A stretch of 64,000 nucleotides of DNA from Sphaerisporangium siamense (GCF_014205275.1 NZ_JACHND010000001.1:4526001-4590000); one strand, 5' to 3'. Positions 1-8,154 are shown, counted from the first letter of the stretch. Notes: generated by a model not told the origin, from the letters alone. Numbers and translations: made by a program.

Positions 1-236
1 GGCTCGGTCAGGGGCACTCCCAGGAAGTCGTCCTCGGTGGCGAGTACGGCCTGTTCCAGGCCGGCCACCACGACCGGGGCGGCGCCGTACCGTTCGGCGG
101 GGACGCGGGCGCGCAGGCCGCTCTCCATGAGCATCCCGCACGCGGCGACCAGGGCCACGGCGAACATCAACGCGACGAACGAACCGGCCAGGGAGGCCAT
201 GCGGCCGCGCGAGGCGGCGAAGGCGAGCCTCAGCAC
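1..236 (-). CDS. FtsX-like ABC transporter permease, N-terminal fragment
   Basis: The reverse strand opens with GTG at 236 and stays open to the window edge, so only about 78 residues are present. The product begins VLRLAFAASRG and has one hydrophobic segment (SFVALMFAVALVAACGMLM, roughly residues 17-35) followed by an extracytoplasmic region. This is the usual start of a MacB/FtsX-type permease. The start codon overlaps the stop of the ATPase gene (GTGCTGA, 230-236), so the two are translationally coupled and form one exporter. The substrate cannot be read from the sequence. The start is well supported by the overlap; the rest of the gene lies outside the window. Confidence 0.75.
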   Translation of the reverse strand, partial: MLRLAFAASRGRMASLAGSFVALMFAVALVAACGMLMESGLRARVPAERYGAAPVVVAGLEQAVLATEDDFLGVPLTE

Positions 237-967
237 GCGACGGCCCTGCGGCGGCCGAGCGCGGTCACGCGCTGCGCGATGGTCTCGGGTCCGGCGGCGT
301 ACACGTCGTCCACCAGCGCGCCTTCGGCCAGGAACAGCACCCGGTCGGCGTAGGAGGCGGCCACCGGGTCGTGGGTCACCATCACCACGGTCTGGCCCGT
401 GGCGTCGACCACCTGGCGGAGCAGGGTGAGCACCTCGGCGGCGGTCTGGGTGTCGAGCGCGCCCGTCGGCTCGTCGGCGAAGACGACCTCGGGCCTGGTC
501 ACCAGCGCGCGGGCGATCGCCACCCGCTGCTGCTGCCCGCCGGACAGCTCCGAGGGCCGGTGCCGTGTGCGCCCGCCGAGCCCGACCCGTCCGATCACCT
601 CGTCGAGCCAGGCGTGGTCGGGCCGCGTGCCGGCGAGCCGGAACGGCAGCAGGACGTTCTCGGTCACGCTGAGCGCGGGGATCAGGTTGAACGCCTGGAA
701 CACGAAGCCCGCCTTCTCCCGGCGCAGCTCGGTGAGCTGGGTCTCGTTCATCCGGGACAGCTCGGTGCCGCCGATGTGGACGGTGCCCGACGTGGGGGTG
801 TCCAGCCCGGCCGCGCAGTGCAGCAACGTGCTCTTGCCGGACCCCGACGGGCCCATGATGGCGGTGAAGTCGCCGCGGGGCAGGTCCACCGAGACGCCGC
901 GCAGGGCGTGCACCGCCTTGCCGTACGTCTTCGTCACCGCGTTGAGGCGTACCGCGTGCGTCGCCAT
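230..967 (-). CDS. ABC transporter ATP-binding protein, MacB/LolD type
   Basis: This 245-residue ATPase energises the FtsX-like permease encoded just downstream. It has a Walker A motif (GPSGSGKS, about residues 40-47), a Q-loop (FVFQAF), the signature LSGGQQQR, a Walker B with catalytic Glu (VVFADEPTGALD) and the H-loop His (MVTHD). All motifs are intact and the length is typical of the LolD/MacB class, which exports lipoproteins, peptides or antibiotics by a mechanotransmission mechanism. A GAGGGA ribosome site lies about 7 bases before the ATG at 967. The gene is divergent from the PEBP gene at 1231. A 12-bp palindrome, ACCACCGGTGGT (1079-1090), lies in the divergent gap but cannot be tied to a regulator. 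Confidence 0.92.
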   Translation of the reverse strand: MATHAVRLNAVTKTYGKAVHALRGVSVDLPRGDFTAIMGPSGSGKSTLLHCAAGLDTPTSGTVHIGGTELSRMNETQLTELRREKAGFVFQAFNLIPALSVTENVLLPFRLAGTRPDHAWLDEVIGRVGLGGRTRHRPSELSGGQQQRVAIARALVTRPEVVFADEPTGALDTQTAAEVLTLLRQVVDATGQTVVMVTHDPVAASYADRVLFLAEGALVDDVYAAGPETIAQRVTALGRRRAVAC

Positions 968-1230
968 TTATCCGTCCCTCGTTTCAGCGCAACTCTCGTC
1001 AAGGCCACCCTCACGGTAGGGATCCGGACGTTCCGGGCACGAGCCCGCGGGCTGGACAGCGATGGTAGGGCTGGCTGTACCACCGGTGGTGGGGACGGGC
1101 ATAGGACGTGGGGATGTCAAGCTGCGTGGTGGTCCGGGCGGAGCGTGATTCCTACACTGTGGCCACGCGCCATGTAATGCCCGTAGTCAGGACGGAGCGC
1201 CAGGACCCCGGCCACCCCTAGGAGCCCTCT

Positions 1231-1827
1231 GTGACCATCAAGCGAGCCGTGTCGCACGCCCTGCTCGTCACGTGCGCCTTCGGCCTCTCCCTGACCATCG
1301 CCACCCCCTCGGCCGCGGGGACCTCGTCGTCGAGCCGCGCCGCGTTCACGGTGACGAGCACCGCCTTCACCGAGGGCGGTCTGATCCCCAAGGTGCACGA
1401 ATGCACCAGCAGCGGCACCGGCGACCCGCGCCAGAAGAACGAGTCGCCGCCGCTGGCGTGGAGCGGCGCGCCCGCGGGCGCGCAGAGCTACGCCATCGTC
1501 ATGCGCGACCTGGACAACAACAACCTCATCCACTGGGTCATCTACGACATCCCGCCGGGCGTGACGTCGCTACCGCAGAACGTCGACCACGCCTACCGGC
1601 CGTCGGTGCCCGCGGGATCCCGGCAGATCTACTACCGCGGGAGCGCGAGCCTGTACGGGTATCAGGGGCCGTGCTCGCCGAGGACGGTGAACACCTACGA
1701 GTTCGTGGTCCACGCGCTCAACCGGGCGACCCTGTCGGAGCTGACCTCCTCGTCCTCGACGACCACCGCGGCCCGGGTGATCGCCGGCGCCTCGATCGGC
1801 TCGGCGAGGATCACCGGCGAGTCGTGA
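1231..1827 (+). CDS. Secreted PEBP-family (YbhB/YbcL-like) protein
   Basis: The 198-residue product starts with a Sec-type signal peptide (residues 1 to about 29, ending TPSAAG) followed by a phosphatidylethanolamine-binding-protein fold. Family hallmarks are PPLAWSGAPAG, YAIVMRDLD with the ligand-pocket Asp, and the HWVIYDIPP segment whose His lines the pocket. Bacterial PEBP proteins bind small anionic ligands, but their physiological role is mostly unknown. GTG at 1231 is preceded by GGAG at 1221-1224. The gene looks monocistronic: an ABC exporter lies divergently upstream and a hairpin follows it. A second PEBP protein, a lipoprotein, is encoded at 10429-11004, so the window holds two distantly related members. 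The family call is sure; the ligand is unknown. Confidence 0.88.
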   Translation: MTIKRAVSHALLVTCAFGLSLTIATPSAAGTSSSSRAAFTVTSTAFTEGGLIPKVHECTSSGTGDPRQKNESPPLAWSGAPAGAQSYAIVMRDLDNNNLIHWVIYDIPPGVTSLPQNVDHAYRPSVPAGSRQIYYRGSASLYGYQGPCSPRTVNTYEFVVHALNRATLSELTSSSSTTTAARVIAGASIGSARITGES

Positions 1828-1850
1828 GCCGGCGACGTCACATCTGCGTG

Positions 1851-1915
1851 CGGTTGTGACCGGCCCCCGTGTCCCGCCGCGGATCCGTCCGCGGGGGAGG
1901 GGCCGGCCACAACCG
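1851..1915. terminator. Long interrupted hairpin between convergent genes
   Basis: CGGTTGTG (1851-1858) pairs with CACAACCG (1908-1915), and CCGGCCCC (1860-1867) pairs with GGGGCCGG (1899-1906), separated by a single A/C mismatch. The loop contains a further GC-rich inverted repeat. It lies between the stop codons of the PEBP and thioesterase genes, so it can end transcription from both sides. There is no T-tract, which is common for actinobacterial terminators. Confidence 0.6.
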
Positions 1916-1926
1916 GTGGCGGCCGG

Positions 1927-2340
1927 TCAGGCGACCAGGACCTTGGCGGCCTCGCGCGTCTCGTCGGTGAACGGCGTGGGGCGCAGGGTGGCGGGGTCGA
2001 GGTTGACGTTCACCCGGCGGCCCTCGGCGTGCACCGTCGCGCCGTCGGGTGACAGGACGCGGAACCCGTACACGCCGCTGCTGGTGCCCAAGTGCTCGAT
2101 CCAGAACTGGACCAGCGGCTCGCCCACGCCCATGATCGGCACGTGGTAGGTGATCTGGAACTCGCGGACGGCGAGGAAGACGTCCTTGAACCGGGAGCGG
2201 GCGGGGTCGAAGTGCCAGCCGAGCTCGCTCCAGAAGGCGCTGATCGCGCGCTCCACCAGCACGCCGTAGCGGGCGTTGTGCAGCAGGCCCATGGCGTCGA
2301 GGTCGTCGAAGTGGACCTGGACGGGACGGGTGTGGGACAC
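1927..2340 (-). CDS. Acyl-CoA thioesterase, 4-hydroxybenzoyl-CoA thioesterase (hot-dog) family
   Basis: The 137-residue protein begins with the hot-dog catalytic region VHFDDLDAMGLLHNARYGVLVE. This matches the 4HBT/YbgC family, in which an Asp near the N terminus (here in FDDLDAMG) acts in thioester hydrolysis and the HNARY segment starts the central helix. It should hydrolyse an acyl-CoA or similar thioester in the cytosol; the acyl chain cannot be predicted. It lies 2 bp downstream of a TetR gene on the same strand, so the pair is very probably co-transcribed and under TetR control. That suggests a fatty-acid or acyl-CoA-responsive mini-operon. Confidence 0.85.
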   Translation of the reverse strand: MSHTRPVQVHFDDLDAMGLLHNARYGVLVERAISAFWSELGWHFDPARSRFKDVFLAVREFQITYHVPIMGVGEPLVQFWIEHLGTSSGVYGFRVLSPDGATVHAEGRRVNVNLDPATLRPTPFTDETREAAKVLVA

Positions 2341-2342
2341 GG

Positions 2343-2966
2343 TCAGTCCTCCGGGAGGATCGAGGGGTCGGTGGCGAGCGCGCGCAGCCGGTCCAGGACA
2401 GCGGTGCGGGCGCGGCGGTAGGCGGCGTCGCCGGAGCGCATACGGGAGTGGGTGACGGTGGCCTCGCCCAGCGCCTCGATCTCGTAGGCGAGCTGGGCCG
2501 GGTCGGCGGTGAGCTCGCCGAGGTCCACGGCGTCCTTGACCCGGCGTTCCAGGTAGCCGAGCCAGTCGCCCATGGCGGCGGCGACCGCGTCCCTGACCGG
2601 GCCGGGACGGTCGTCGAACTCGACCTGGGCGACGAAGAAGAAGCAGCCGCCGGGCAGCACGCCGTCGGCGTAGAAGGCGAGGCGGGACTCGTGGAGGGCG
2701 AACAGCCGCCGGAGGCCCTTGGGGACGGTGGCGGTGGGCGCGATCACGCGCTCCTCCCAGAGGCGGCGGGCCCAGGCGACGCAGTCGAGCTGGAGCTGCT
2801 CCTTGTCACGCCAGTGGGCGAAAAAGCCTGACTTGCTGACCCCGGCGGCCTCGGCCAGGCGCGCCAGCGTGAGCCCGCCGAGGCCGTCCACGGAGGCCAG
2901 CGCCACGGCCCGTTCCAGGATCGCCTCACGGCTGCGCTGGCCGCGCAACCTCCGTCCATCGTGCAT
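2343..2966 (-). CDS. TetR/AcrR-family transcriptional regulator
   Basis: From ATG at 2966 the product has 207 residues. The N-terminal helix-turn-helix is clear (LTLARLAEAAGVSKSGFFAHW, about residues 27-47), and the rest is a TetR-type ligand-binding domain. A longer frame begins at TTG 2984, but ATG 2966 is preferred. It has no Shine-Dalgarno, and a -10-like TACCGT on the reverse strand sits 6 bases upstream, which fits a leaderless message. The palindrome at 2989-3002 would fall between the -35 and -10 boxes, so autorepression is likely. The thioesterase gene follows after 2 bp and is the likely co-regulated target. The effector is unknown. Confidence 0.88.
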   Translation of the reverse strand: MHDGRRLRGQRSREAILERAVALASVDGLGGLTLARLAEAAGVSKSGFFAHWRDKEQLQLDCVAWARRLWEERVIAPTATVPKGLRRLFALHESRLAFYADGVLPGGCFFFVAQVEFDDRPGPVRDAVAAAMGDWLGYLERRVKDAVDLGELTADPAQLAYEIEALGEATVTHSRMRSGDAAYRRARTAVLDRLRALATDPSILPED

Positions 2967-2988
2967 GGGGGCACGGTAGCACAATACG

Positions 2989-3002
2989 AACGATCGGTCG
3001 TT
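2989..3002. promoter_or_regulatory. Putative TetR operator
   Basis: AACGA and TCGTT form perfect 5-bp arms around a TCGG centre, 22 bases upstream of the TetR start codon. The position overlaps the inferred promoter spacer, the usual place for a self-repressing TetR operator. Confidence 0.5.
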
Positions 3003-3298
3003 TAGTTTTCTGGCCGATGGCGTTCGAGCGCCCGGCGCTCTCCGCCGGCGGGCTTCCGGCCGGCCTGGGCGACGGACGGCCCTCTTGTCGAGGAGCCGGG
3101 GGGAGGCCCGCGGGGTGGCGGGCGTGCCCTGTCCGTCGCTTCCTATTTGTGGTGCGGCGTCGTGAAAGATGGTGAGCGGGGGATTTTATGCTCGACGCCG
3201 GTATTGCGGCTCTGTGTGCCGTTAGAAGGCAGAAGCGGGATTGGACGGAGATTGCGGTGGCCGTGGTGACTTACGCGGTGAGAAGCGGATGAATTCGG
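3003..3298. other. Gap with no firmly supported gene
   Basis: About 300 bases with lower G+C than the surroundings toward the right end. One short frame (ATG 3188 to TGA 3292, 34 codons, peptide beginning MLDAGIAALCAVRRQKR) has a GGGGG ribosome-site-like run a few bases upstream. It has no recognisable family and I do not call it a gene. The regulatory palindrome for the TetR gene lies at the left edge. Confidence 0.3.
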
Positions 3299-3511
3299 TT
3301 ATCGGGGCTTCGGCAGGGAATCCAACCCACGCTGGCAGACGGCCCACCGAATCTCCTCGCTCCCGGCGTCCGAAAGCAGGACGCTGGCCACGATCGGGTC
3401 GTGACACGGTGGGGTTCCGTGCTGGCTGCACCCGCCCTCGTAGGCCGTCGTGCCCTCCCGGTACCACTCGCGCGGCTGGGGTTCGAGTATTGACGTGATG
3501 GTTGACTTCAT
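3299..3511 (-). CDS. Small hypothetical protein with three cysteines
   Basis: The reading frame encodes 70 residues from ATG 3511 (MKSTITSILEPQ). ATG 3538 and TTG 3547 are alternative in-frame starts. The sequence has a patterned middle (EWYREGTTAYEGGCSQHG, then PPCHDPIVASVLL) and ends with IRWAVCQRGL, giving three Cys and two His. Codon third positions are mostly G/C, as in real genes of this window, and the composition is not the Arg/Pro/Ala-rich kind produced by antisense frames. No strong Shine-Dalgarno is seen. I do not recognise the family. It is an isolated gene between the TetR promoter and a secreted protein gene. The call is tentative. Confidence 0.4.
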   Translation of the reverse strand: MKSTITSILEPQPREWYREGTTAYEGGCSQHGTPPCHDPIVASVLLSDAGSEEIRWAVCQRGLDSLPKPR

Positions 3512-3704
3512 GGGCTGAAGCCTAAGAAACCCGGCCATTCTCCGCAACGGCCGTGCTTGTCGTCCCCGTGCCGTCCATTTTCCCTATCGGTACTTCCGCG
3601 TCGCGTCACGCCGGGGCCGGACGGGTATTCCACGGGCGCGGTGCCGCCCATGGGGCACGAGAAATATGTGATGTGTACGGAATCAAGGGATATGGGGGGA
3701 CCGA

Positions 3705-4313
3705 GTGATTCCTCGGGGACAAGCGCTTTTCGCAGGTACATGGGTCGCGGCGCTCGCGCTCGCGGGAGCGGCCGTGACGCTGTCCGCTCCGGCTCCGGCG
3801 AGCGCCGCGACGGCGGGTGACCACGGCCGGCGGGTGTCGCAGGACGTGGGCCACGCCGCGCCGGCCGTCCCGCCCCGTCCCGCGGGCGACGACGAGGACG
3901 AGGTCGTCAGCACGAAGAAGAGCTGCGCGAAGTGCCCACCCGGCCCTCCGGGCCCGCCCGGACCTCGGGGCGCCTCCGACGGGATCGACTCGGCGGTGGC
4001 CACGCCGACCGGCCTCACCGCGCCGGCGCCCCTGCTCTACGTCGCGGTGGCCCAGCCCAACGGCGTCGTGCTGGTCCGCGACCAGACCTCGCTGGGCCCG
4101 GCCAACCCGCCCTGGCACGACCTGTCCACGGTGACGAACCATCCGTCCGGTGTCACCGACGTCACGCTGGCCGCCGACCCACGCGGCAACGTGTTGAGCG
4201 TCGCGGTGCGTACGCGCACGGGGTTGGTGCGCCGGAGCGACTGCACGTTGTCGGTGAACGTGACCTGGCCCGCCAACTGCACGGCCTTCATCGACATCAC
4301 CCCGCCGCTGTAG
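3705..4313 (+). CDS. Secreted protein with short collagen-like (Gly-Pro-Pro) segment
   Basis: The 202-residue product has a signal peptide (residues 1 to about 35, ending PASAATA). A disordered acidic linker with DDEDEVV follows, then a CAKC pair directly before three Gly-Pro-Pro/Arg triplets (PPGPPGPPGPRG, about residues 78-90). The C-terminal half is a compact beta-rich-looking domain with repeated VAVAQPNG / VLVRDQ strands and two Cys near the end that could form a disulphide. GTG at 3705 is preceded by GGGGGGA at 3694-3700. No known family is recognised; homologues may exist as hypothetical exported proteins. The signal peptide and collagen-like run are direct observations; an extracellular or surface role is inferred. 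Confidence 0.7.
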   Translation: MIPRGQALFAGTWVAALALAGAAVTLSAPAPASAATAGDHGRRVSQDVGHAAPAVPPRPAGDDEDEVVSTKKSCAKCPPGPPGPPGPRGASDGIDSAVATPTGLTAPAPLLYVAVAQPNGVVLVRDQTSLGPANPPWHDLSTVTNHPSGVTDVTLAADPRGNVLSVAVRTRTGLVRRSDCTLSVNVTWPANCTAFIDITPPL

Positions 4314-4339
4314 ACCGCACCGCACGCCGCAGGGGTAAG

Positions 4340-4372
4340 GGCGCGCGCCGTCGCCACGGCGCGGCGCGCGCC
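4340..4372. terminator. GC hairpin between convergent genes
   Basis: GGCGCGCGCCG (4340-4350) and CGGCGCGCGCC (4362-4372) are perfect 11-bp arms around an 11-base loop. The hairpin lies between the stop of the secreted collagen-like protein and the stop of the SepF-like gene, and can serve both strands. Confidence 0.6.
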
Positions 4373-4378
4373 GTTCCT

Positions 4379-4699
4379 CTAGCCGCTCAGCGCCCCGTCG
4401 ATGACGACGCCCGGCGGCACGAGCAGGAAGACCTTGTGGGCGACGCGGTCCATGTCACCCCGGAGGCCGAGGACGAGCCCGGCGGCGAAGTCCACCAGCG
4501 GCTTGGCGTCGGCATCCGCCAGGCCGGTCAGGTCCATGATCACCGGCAGGCCCTCGCGGTAGTAGTGCCCCACGAACAGGGCCTCGTTGTAGTCCCGGGG
4601 GTGCAGCGTCTTGATCACGGAAGGGTTCGGCCGGGGTGCCAGGGGGGCCGCTGGGGACGTGCGCGCGTCGGCGTCGCTGAAGCTCCGGGGGTCTGCCAC
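4379..4699 (-). CDS. SepF-like cell-division protein (short)
   Basis: The C-terminal about 80 residues match the SepF core: NPSVIKTLHPRDYNEA, then YYREGLPVIMDLTGL, then LVDFAAGLVLGLRG and KVFLLVPPGVV. SepF binds the FtsZ tail and, in organisms without FtsA, helps anchor the Z-ring to the membrane. The usual N-terminal membrane-targeting helix and the long acidic linker are absent: from GTG 4699 the product has only 106 residues. This resembles the extra SepF-like (Sfl) proteins of Streptomyces rather than the SepF encoded in the division cluster. It is an isolated gene, convergent with a secreted protein gene. The start is uncertain because no clear ribosome site precedes it. Confidence 0.8.
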   Translation of the reverse strand: MADPRSFSDADARTSPAAPLAPRPNPSVIKTLHPRDYNEALFVGHYYREGLPVIMDLTGLADADAKPLVDFAAGLVLGLRGDMDRVAHKVFLLVPPGVVIDGALSG

Positions 4700-4794
4700 G
4701 TCGCCGACGTTAACACCCGCCCTCCCCGTTCGGCGGTCAGCGCGCCGGGCTTCGGCGGATTCGCCCCGCTTATCCCGGCCGTGGCGGCGTACGG

Positions 4795-5808
4795 TCAGCG
4801 GGCGTCCCACTCGCTCAGGATGCGCGCCTCCTTGTCCGGCGCCATGCCGTGCCGCCGCCAGTGCGGGAGCCGTTCCTCCAGGGCGGCCACGTCGCGGTCC
4901 TTCAGCCAGTCCCACGTGTCCCGGACGGTCTCGCGCACCGGACGGCACCGCAGCCCCGCCGCCTCGGCCCTGGACGTATCGACGCTCCACGTGCCGACCT
5001 CGCCCTCGCCGGGGGGAATCCACAGCGGCAACTCGGTCCACGGCTCCACCTCGCGGGCGCGCAGGAAATCGTCGTCCACCCAGACGAACTCGGCGTCGGA
5101 CCCGGTCACCTCCGCGCAGTCGGCCAGCCACCGGCCGAACGTGGTGTTGCCCGCCGGCCCGGTGAGCAGGAAGCGCCCCTCGGTGCCCTTGGCCGCCTGG
5201 TCCACCGTGAACGTCGCGATGTCACGGGCGTCGATGAGCTGCATCTCCAGCTCGGGATCGCCCGGCGCCAGCACCCGGCCTCCCCGGGCGACCCGGCGCA
5301 GCCACCCCGGCAGCCGCCCGACGTTCTCCCACGGTCCGAGGATCAGCCCCGGCTGGAGGATCAGCGCGCCGCCGTCGAAGAAGCTCTCGACCGCGCGCTC
5401 GCAGCCGGCCTTCAGGACGCTGTAGTCGCCGTCCTCGGGACCGGCCTCAGGGCCGCACTCCCACAGCGGGGAGGTCTCGTCGACGCGCTCGGCCGGCCAC
5501 GTCGAGATGGCCGAGACGGTGGACACGAACGCGTACAGCGGGGCGTGGCCGGACAGCGCCCGCGCGGAGGAGGCCACCACCCGCGGCGTGAAGCCGCACA
5601 CGTCGACGATCGCGTCCCACGTGCGGCCCTCGGCCAGCGCCCGTAGGTCGTCCGGATTCTCCCGGTCGCCGCGCACGGCCGTCACCCCGGGCAGGTCCTC
5701 GCCGGACCTGCCCCTGTTGAACGTGGTCACCTCGTGGCCCTGCCGCAGGGCCTCCTCGACGATGGACCGGCCGAGGAACACCGACCCACCGATCACCAGA
5801 AGTCTCAT
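4795..5808 (-). CDS. NAD-dependent epimerase/dehydratase family protein (extended SDR)
   Basis: This is a 337-residue Rossmann-fold protein. The N terminus carries a Gly-rich dinucleotide site of the atypical form GGSVFLGRSIV (residues 7-17), and the active-site YxxxK is present as YSVLK near residue 129. A serine stretch (VSTVSAIS) supplies the usual catalytic Ser/Thr. The C-terminal part, with TFGRWLADCAEVTG and a Trp-rich end (DTWDWLKDRDV), is typical of actinobacterial 'NAD-dependent epimerase' or 'reductase' annotations. It probably acts on a nucleotide-sugar or small carbonyl substrate; the substrate is not predictable. It lies about 90 bp downstream of the SulP-carbonic anhydrase gene on the same strand, but a shared function is not evident. 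Confidence 0.85.
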   Translation of the reverse strand: MRLLVIGGSVFLGRSIVEEALRQGHEVTTFNRGRSGEDLPGVTAVRGDRENPDDLRALAEGRTWDAIVDVCGFTPRVVASSARALSGHAPLYAFVSTVSAISTWPAERVDETSPLWECGPEAGPEDGDYSVLKAGCERAVESFFDGGALILQPGLILGPWENVGRLPGWLRRVARGGRVLAPGDPELEMQLIDARDIATFTVDQAAKGTEGRFLLTGPAGNTTFGRWLADCAEVTGSDAEFVWVDDDFLRAREVEPWTELPLWIPPGEGEVGTWSVDTSRAEAAGLRCRPVRETVRDTWDWLKDRDVAALEERLPHWRRHGMAPDKEARILSEWDAR

Positions 5809-5898
5809 GCGACCACTGTGGTGCCGATCACCCCGGGAGGCCGAGACGTTTCACAATGAGCGAATCCGCCCACAGCGGAGCGTCCCGTCCGCCGCGGG

Positions 5899-8154
5899 TC
5901 AGCGCGAACCGGCCGACACCGGGGTGAAGCCCTCGCGGTCCAGGACGTGGACCCGGGCCGCGCCGATGTCGAAGTACAGCCCGACCAGCTTGAGCCGTCC
6001 CTCGGCCTCCAGCCGCGCGACCTCCGGGTAGGTGCGCAGGTTGTCGAGCTGCTGGGCGACGTTCACCCGGCACAGCCGGTCGAGCGGCCCGTCCTCGCCG
6101 CCGGTCGCGTCGGACAGGATGTAGCGGGCCAGCGTGTGGTCGCCGTGCCGCAGCCAGCGCTCCAGCCCGTGCAGGCCGGAGATCTTCTCTCCGGCGCTCA
6201 GCAGGGCCGCCATCGCGCCGCACCCCGAATGCCCGCACACCGTGATCGTCTGGACGTTCAGCGCGGTCGTGGCGTACTCGATCGCCCCCGCCACCGAGTC
6301 GTCCGGGAGAGTCGCACCGTACCGGGGGACGAGGTTGCCGATGTTGCGCACCGTGAACAGGTCGCCCGGGCCGCTCGCGGTGATCAGGTTCGGCACCACC
6401 CGGGAGTCGGCGCAGGTGATGAACAGGTGCGACGGGTCCTGGGTGCGGGCCATGCGGGTGAGGAACGGCCGGACCAGGGGAGCGGTGCGGCGCTGGAAGT
6501 CCACCGCGCCCGCCAGCAGGTCGGGCACCGCGCCCGACTCCTGGCGCGGAGGGATCCACGCGCCGGAATGCCGGACCGGGAGGGCCGACAGCGGGCCGCC
6601 CCTGCGGTACGCCCGGGGCAGCCACCAGCGCTCGGGAGCCTTCGGCGGCGACTTCGCCGGCGACGCCCGCGTGCCCTTGGCCGCCGAGGTGTACCACTCG
6701 TCGTGCATCTCGTCGATCGTGACCGAGCCACCCGTGCGCTCGTGCTCCAGGCGCCAGCCGTGCAGCGCCTCGAACGCCGCGTTGTCCAGGAAGTCGACGT
6801 TCAGGTCCAGGTGGACGTCGGCGCCCGGGGGGACGCCCCGCAGGCCCTCGGTCAGGCGCGGAACCCCCACGAAGGTCAGCGAACCGGTCACCACGACGTG
6901 CCAGCGGTCGTCCGGCTCCAGCGCCACGTGCACCCACACCTTGGTCAGGCGGCGCAGCGCGAACAGCGCGGCGAGGCCGAGGCCCAGCAGCACCCCCTCG
7001 GCCAGGCCGATCAGGATCACCGCGCCCATGGTCAGCACGTAGATCGGCAGCTCGCCGTGGCCGTGCAGCCCGCGCACCGTGCCGAGATTCACCATGCGGA
7101 TGCCGATGAAAACCAGCAGCGCGGCCAGCGCCTCCAGGGGGATGAGCGTGACCGTCCAGCCCAGGCCCACCGCGAAGACCAGCACCCACACCCCGTGCAG
7201 GATCGTGGACCACCGGCTGCGCGCCCCCGCCCGGATGTTGGTGGTGGTGCGGACGATGACGCCCGCGACGGCCAGGCCGCCGAGCGCGCCCGAGACCAGG
7301 TTGGCCACGCCCTGGCCGGTGAGCTCGCGGTCCAGGTCGGCGCGCGGGCCCTCGTGCAGGCGGTCGGCCGCCACCGAGCACAGCAGCGACTCGACCCCGG
7401 CCAGCAGCGCCACCAGCAGCACCGCGCCCGCGATGCCGTGCCAGTCGCCGGCGGGCCACGCGGGGAAGGCCCACTCGCTGAAGCCCTTGGACAGGTCGGC
7501 GCGCGCCACGTCCCAGCCGAACGCCGCCGCGGTCAGCGCCGCGCACGCCAGCGCGGCCAGCGGCGCGGGCACCGCGTTCACCCGGGGCAGGCGCGGCCAC
7601 AGCAGCAGGACCGCGATGGTCAGCACGCCCACCATGACCGCGTGGCTGTGGTTGTCGATGATCTGGTTCGGCAGCTCGATGAGGTTCTCGACCGCCGAGT
7701 TCTGCGGACGGCCGCCGAGCACCACGTGCAGCTGGGAGAGGGCGATCACCACGCCGACCCCGGCCAGCATGCCGTGCACCACGGCGGGCGAGACGGCCAG
7801 CGCGGTCCGCGCCACCTTGAAGGCGCCGAGCACGATCTGCAGCACGCCCGCCATCAACGTGATCATGCAGGTGGCGCGCCAGCCGTACGTCCGCACCAGC
7901 TCGGCCACCACCAGCGCGAGCCCGGCCGCGGGCCCGCTCACCTGTACGACAGAACCGCCGAGCGCCCCCGCCACCAGCCCGCCCACGACGGCGGCGACCA
8001 GGCCCGCGATCAGCGGCGCCCCGGAGGACACCGCGATGCCCAGGGAGAGCGGCACCGCGACGAGGAAGACCACCAGTGAGGCGGGAAGATCGTGCCGGAG
8101 CACGGAGGTGAGACGCTCGGTCGTCGTTCGGCTACGTTCCGTGTCCCCGGTCAT
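5899..8154 (-). CDS. SulP anion transporter fused to STAS and beta-carbonic anhydrase
   Basis: A single 751-residue frame combines two proteins. Residues about 20-400 are a SulP/SLC26 membrane domain with 10 or more hydrophobic segments, including the VSGPAAGLALVV motif near residue 73. Residues about 405-485 look like a STAS domain. Residues about 545-751 are a beta-class carbonic anhydrase with CADSR (zinc ligand Cys581, with Asp583 and Arg585 as the catalytic dyad) and GHSGCG (ligands His642 and Cys645). All catalytic residues are kept. SulP-CA fusions are taken to import bicarbonate or other anions coupled to CO2 hydration at the inner membrane face. The frame is intact, so this is a real fusion. 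No Shine-Dalgarno is obvious before ATG 8154. Confidence 0.93.
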   Translation of the reverse strand: MTGDTERSRTTTERLTSVLRHDLPASLVVFLVAVPLSLGIAVSSGAPLIAGLVAAVVGGLVAGALGGSVVQVSGPAAGLALVVAELVRTYGWRATCMITLMAGVLQIVLGAFKVARTALAVSPAVVHGMLAGVGVVIALSQLHVVLGGRPQNSAVENLIELPNQIIDNHSHAVMVGVLTIAVLLLWPRLPRVNAVPAPLAALACAALTAAAFGWDVARADLSKGFSEWAFPAWPAGDWHGIAGAVLLVALLAGVESLLCSVAADRLHEGPRADLDRELTGQGVANLVSGALGGLAVAGVIVRTTTNIRAGARSRWSTILHGVWVLVFAVGLGWTVTLIPLEALAALLVFIGIRMVNLGTVRGLHGHGELPIYVLTMGAVILIGLAEGVLLGLGLAALFALRRLTKVWVHVALEPDDRWHVVVTGSLTFVGVPRLTEGLRGVPPGADVHLDLNVDFLDNAAFEALHGWRLEHERTGGSVTIDEMHDEWYTSAAKGTRASPAKSPPKAPERWWLPRAYRRGGPLSALPVRHSGAWIPPRQESGAVPDLLAGAVDFQRRTAPLVRPFLTRMARTQDPSHLFITCADSRVVPNLITASGPGDLFTVRNIGNLVPRYGATLPDDSVAGAIEYATTALNVQTITVCGHSGCGAMAALLSAGEKISGLHGLERWLRHGDHTLARYILSDATGGEDGPLDRLCRVNVAQQLDNLRTYPEVARLEAEGRLKLVGLYFDIGAARVHVLDREGFTPVSAGSR

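Noticed and set aside
3188-3292. 34-codon ORF with a GGGGG run upstream
   Set aside because: The ribosome-site-like run is suggestive, but there is no homology, the product lacks features, and it is too short to support as a gene.
5947-8079. 710-codon + strand frame opposite the SulP-carbonic anhydrase gene
   Set aside because: Low-complexity Arg/His/Gln-rich translation with no domain; the opposite strand carries a complete fusion enzyme with all motifs.
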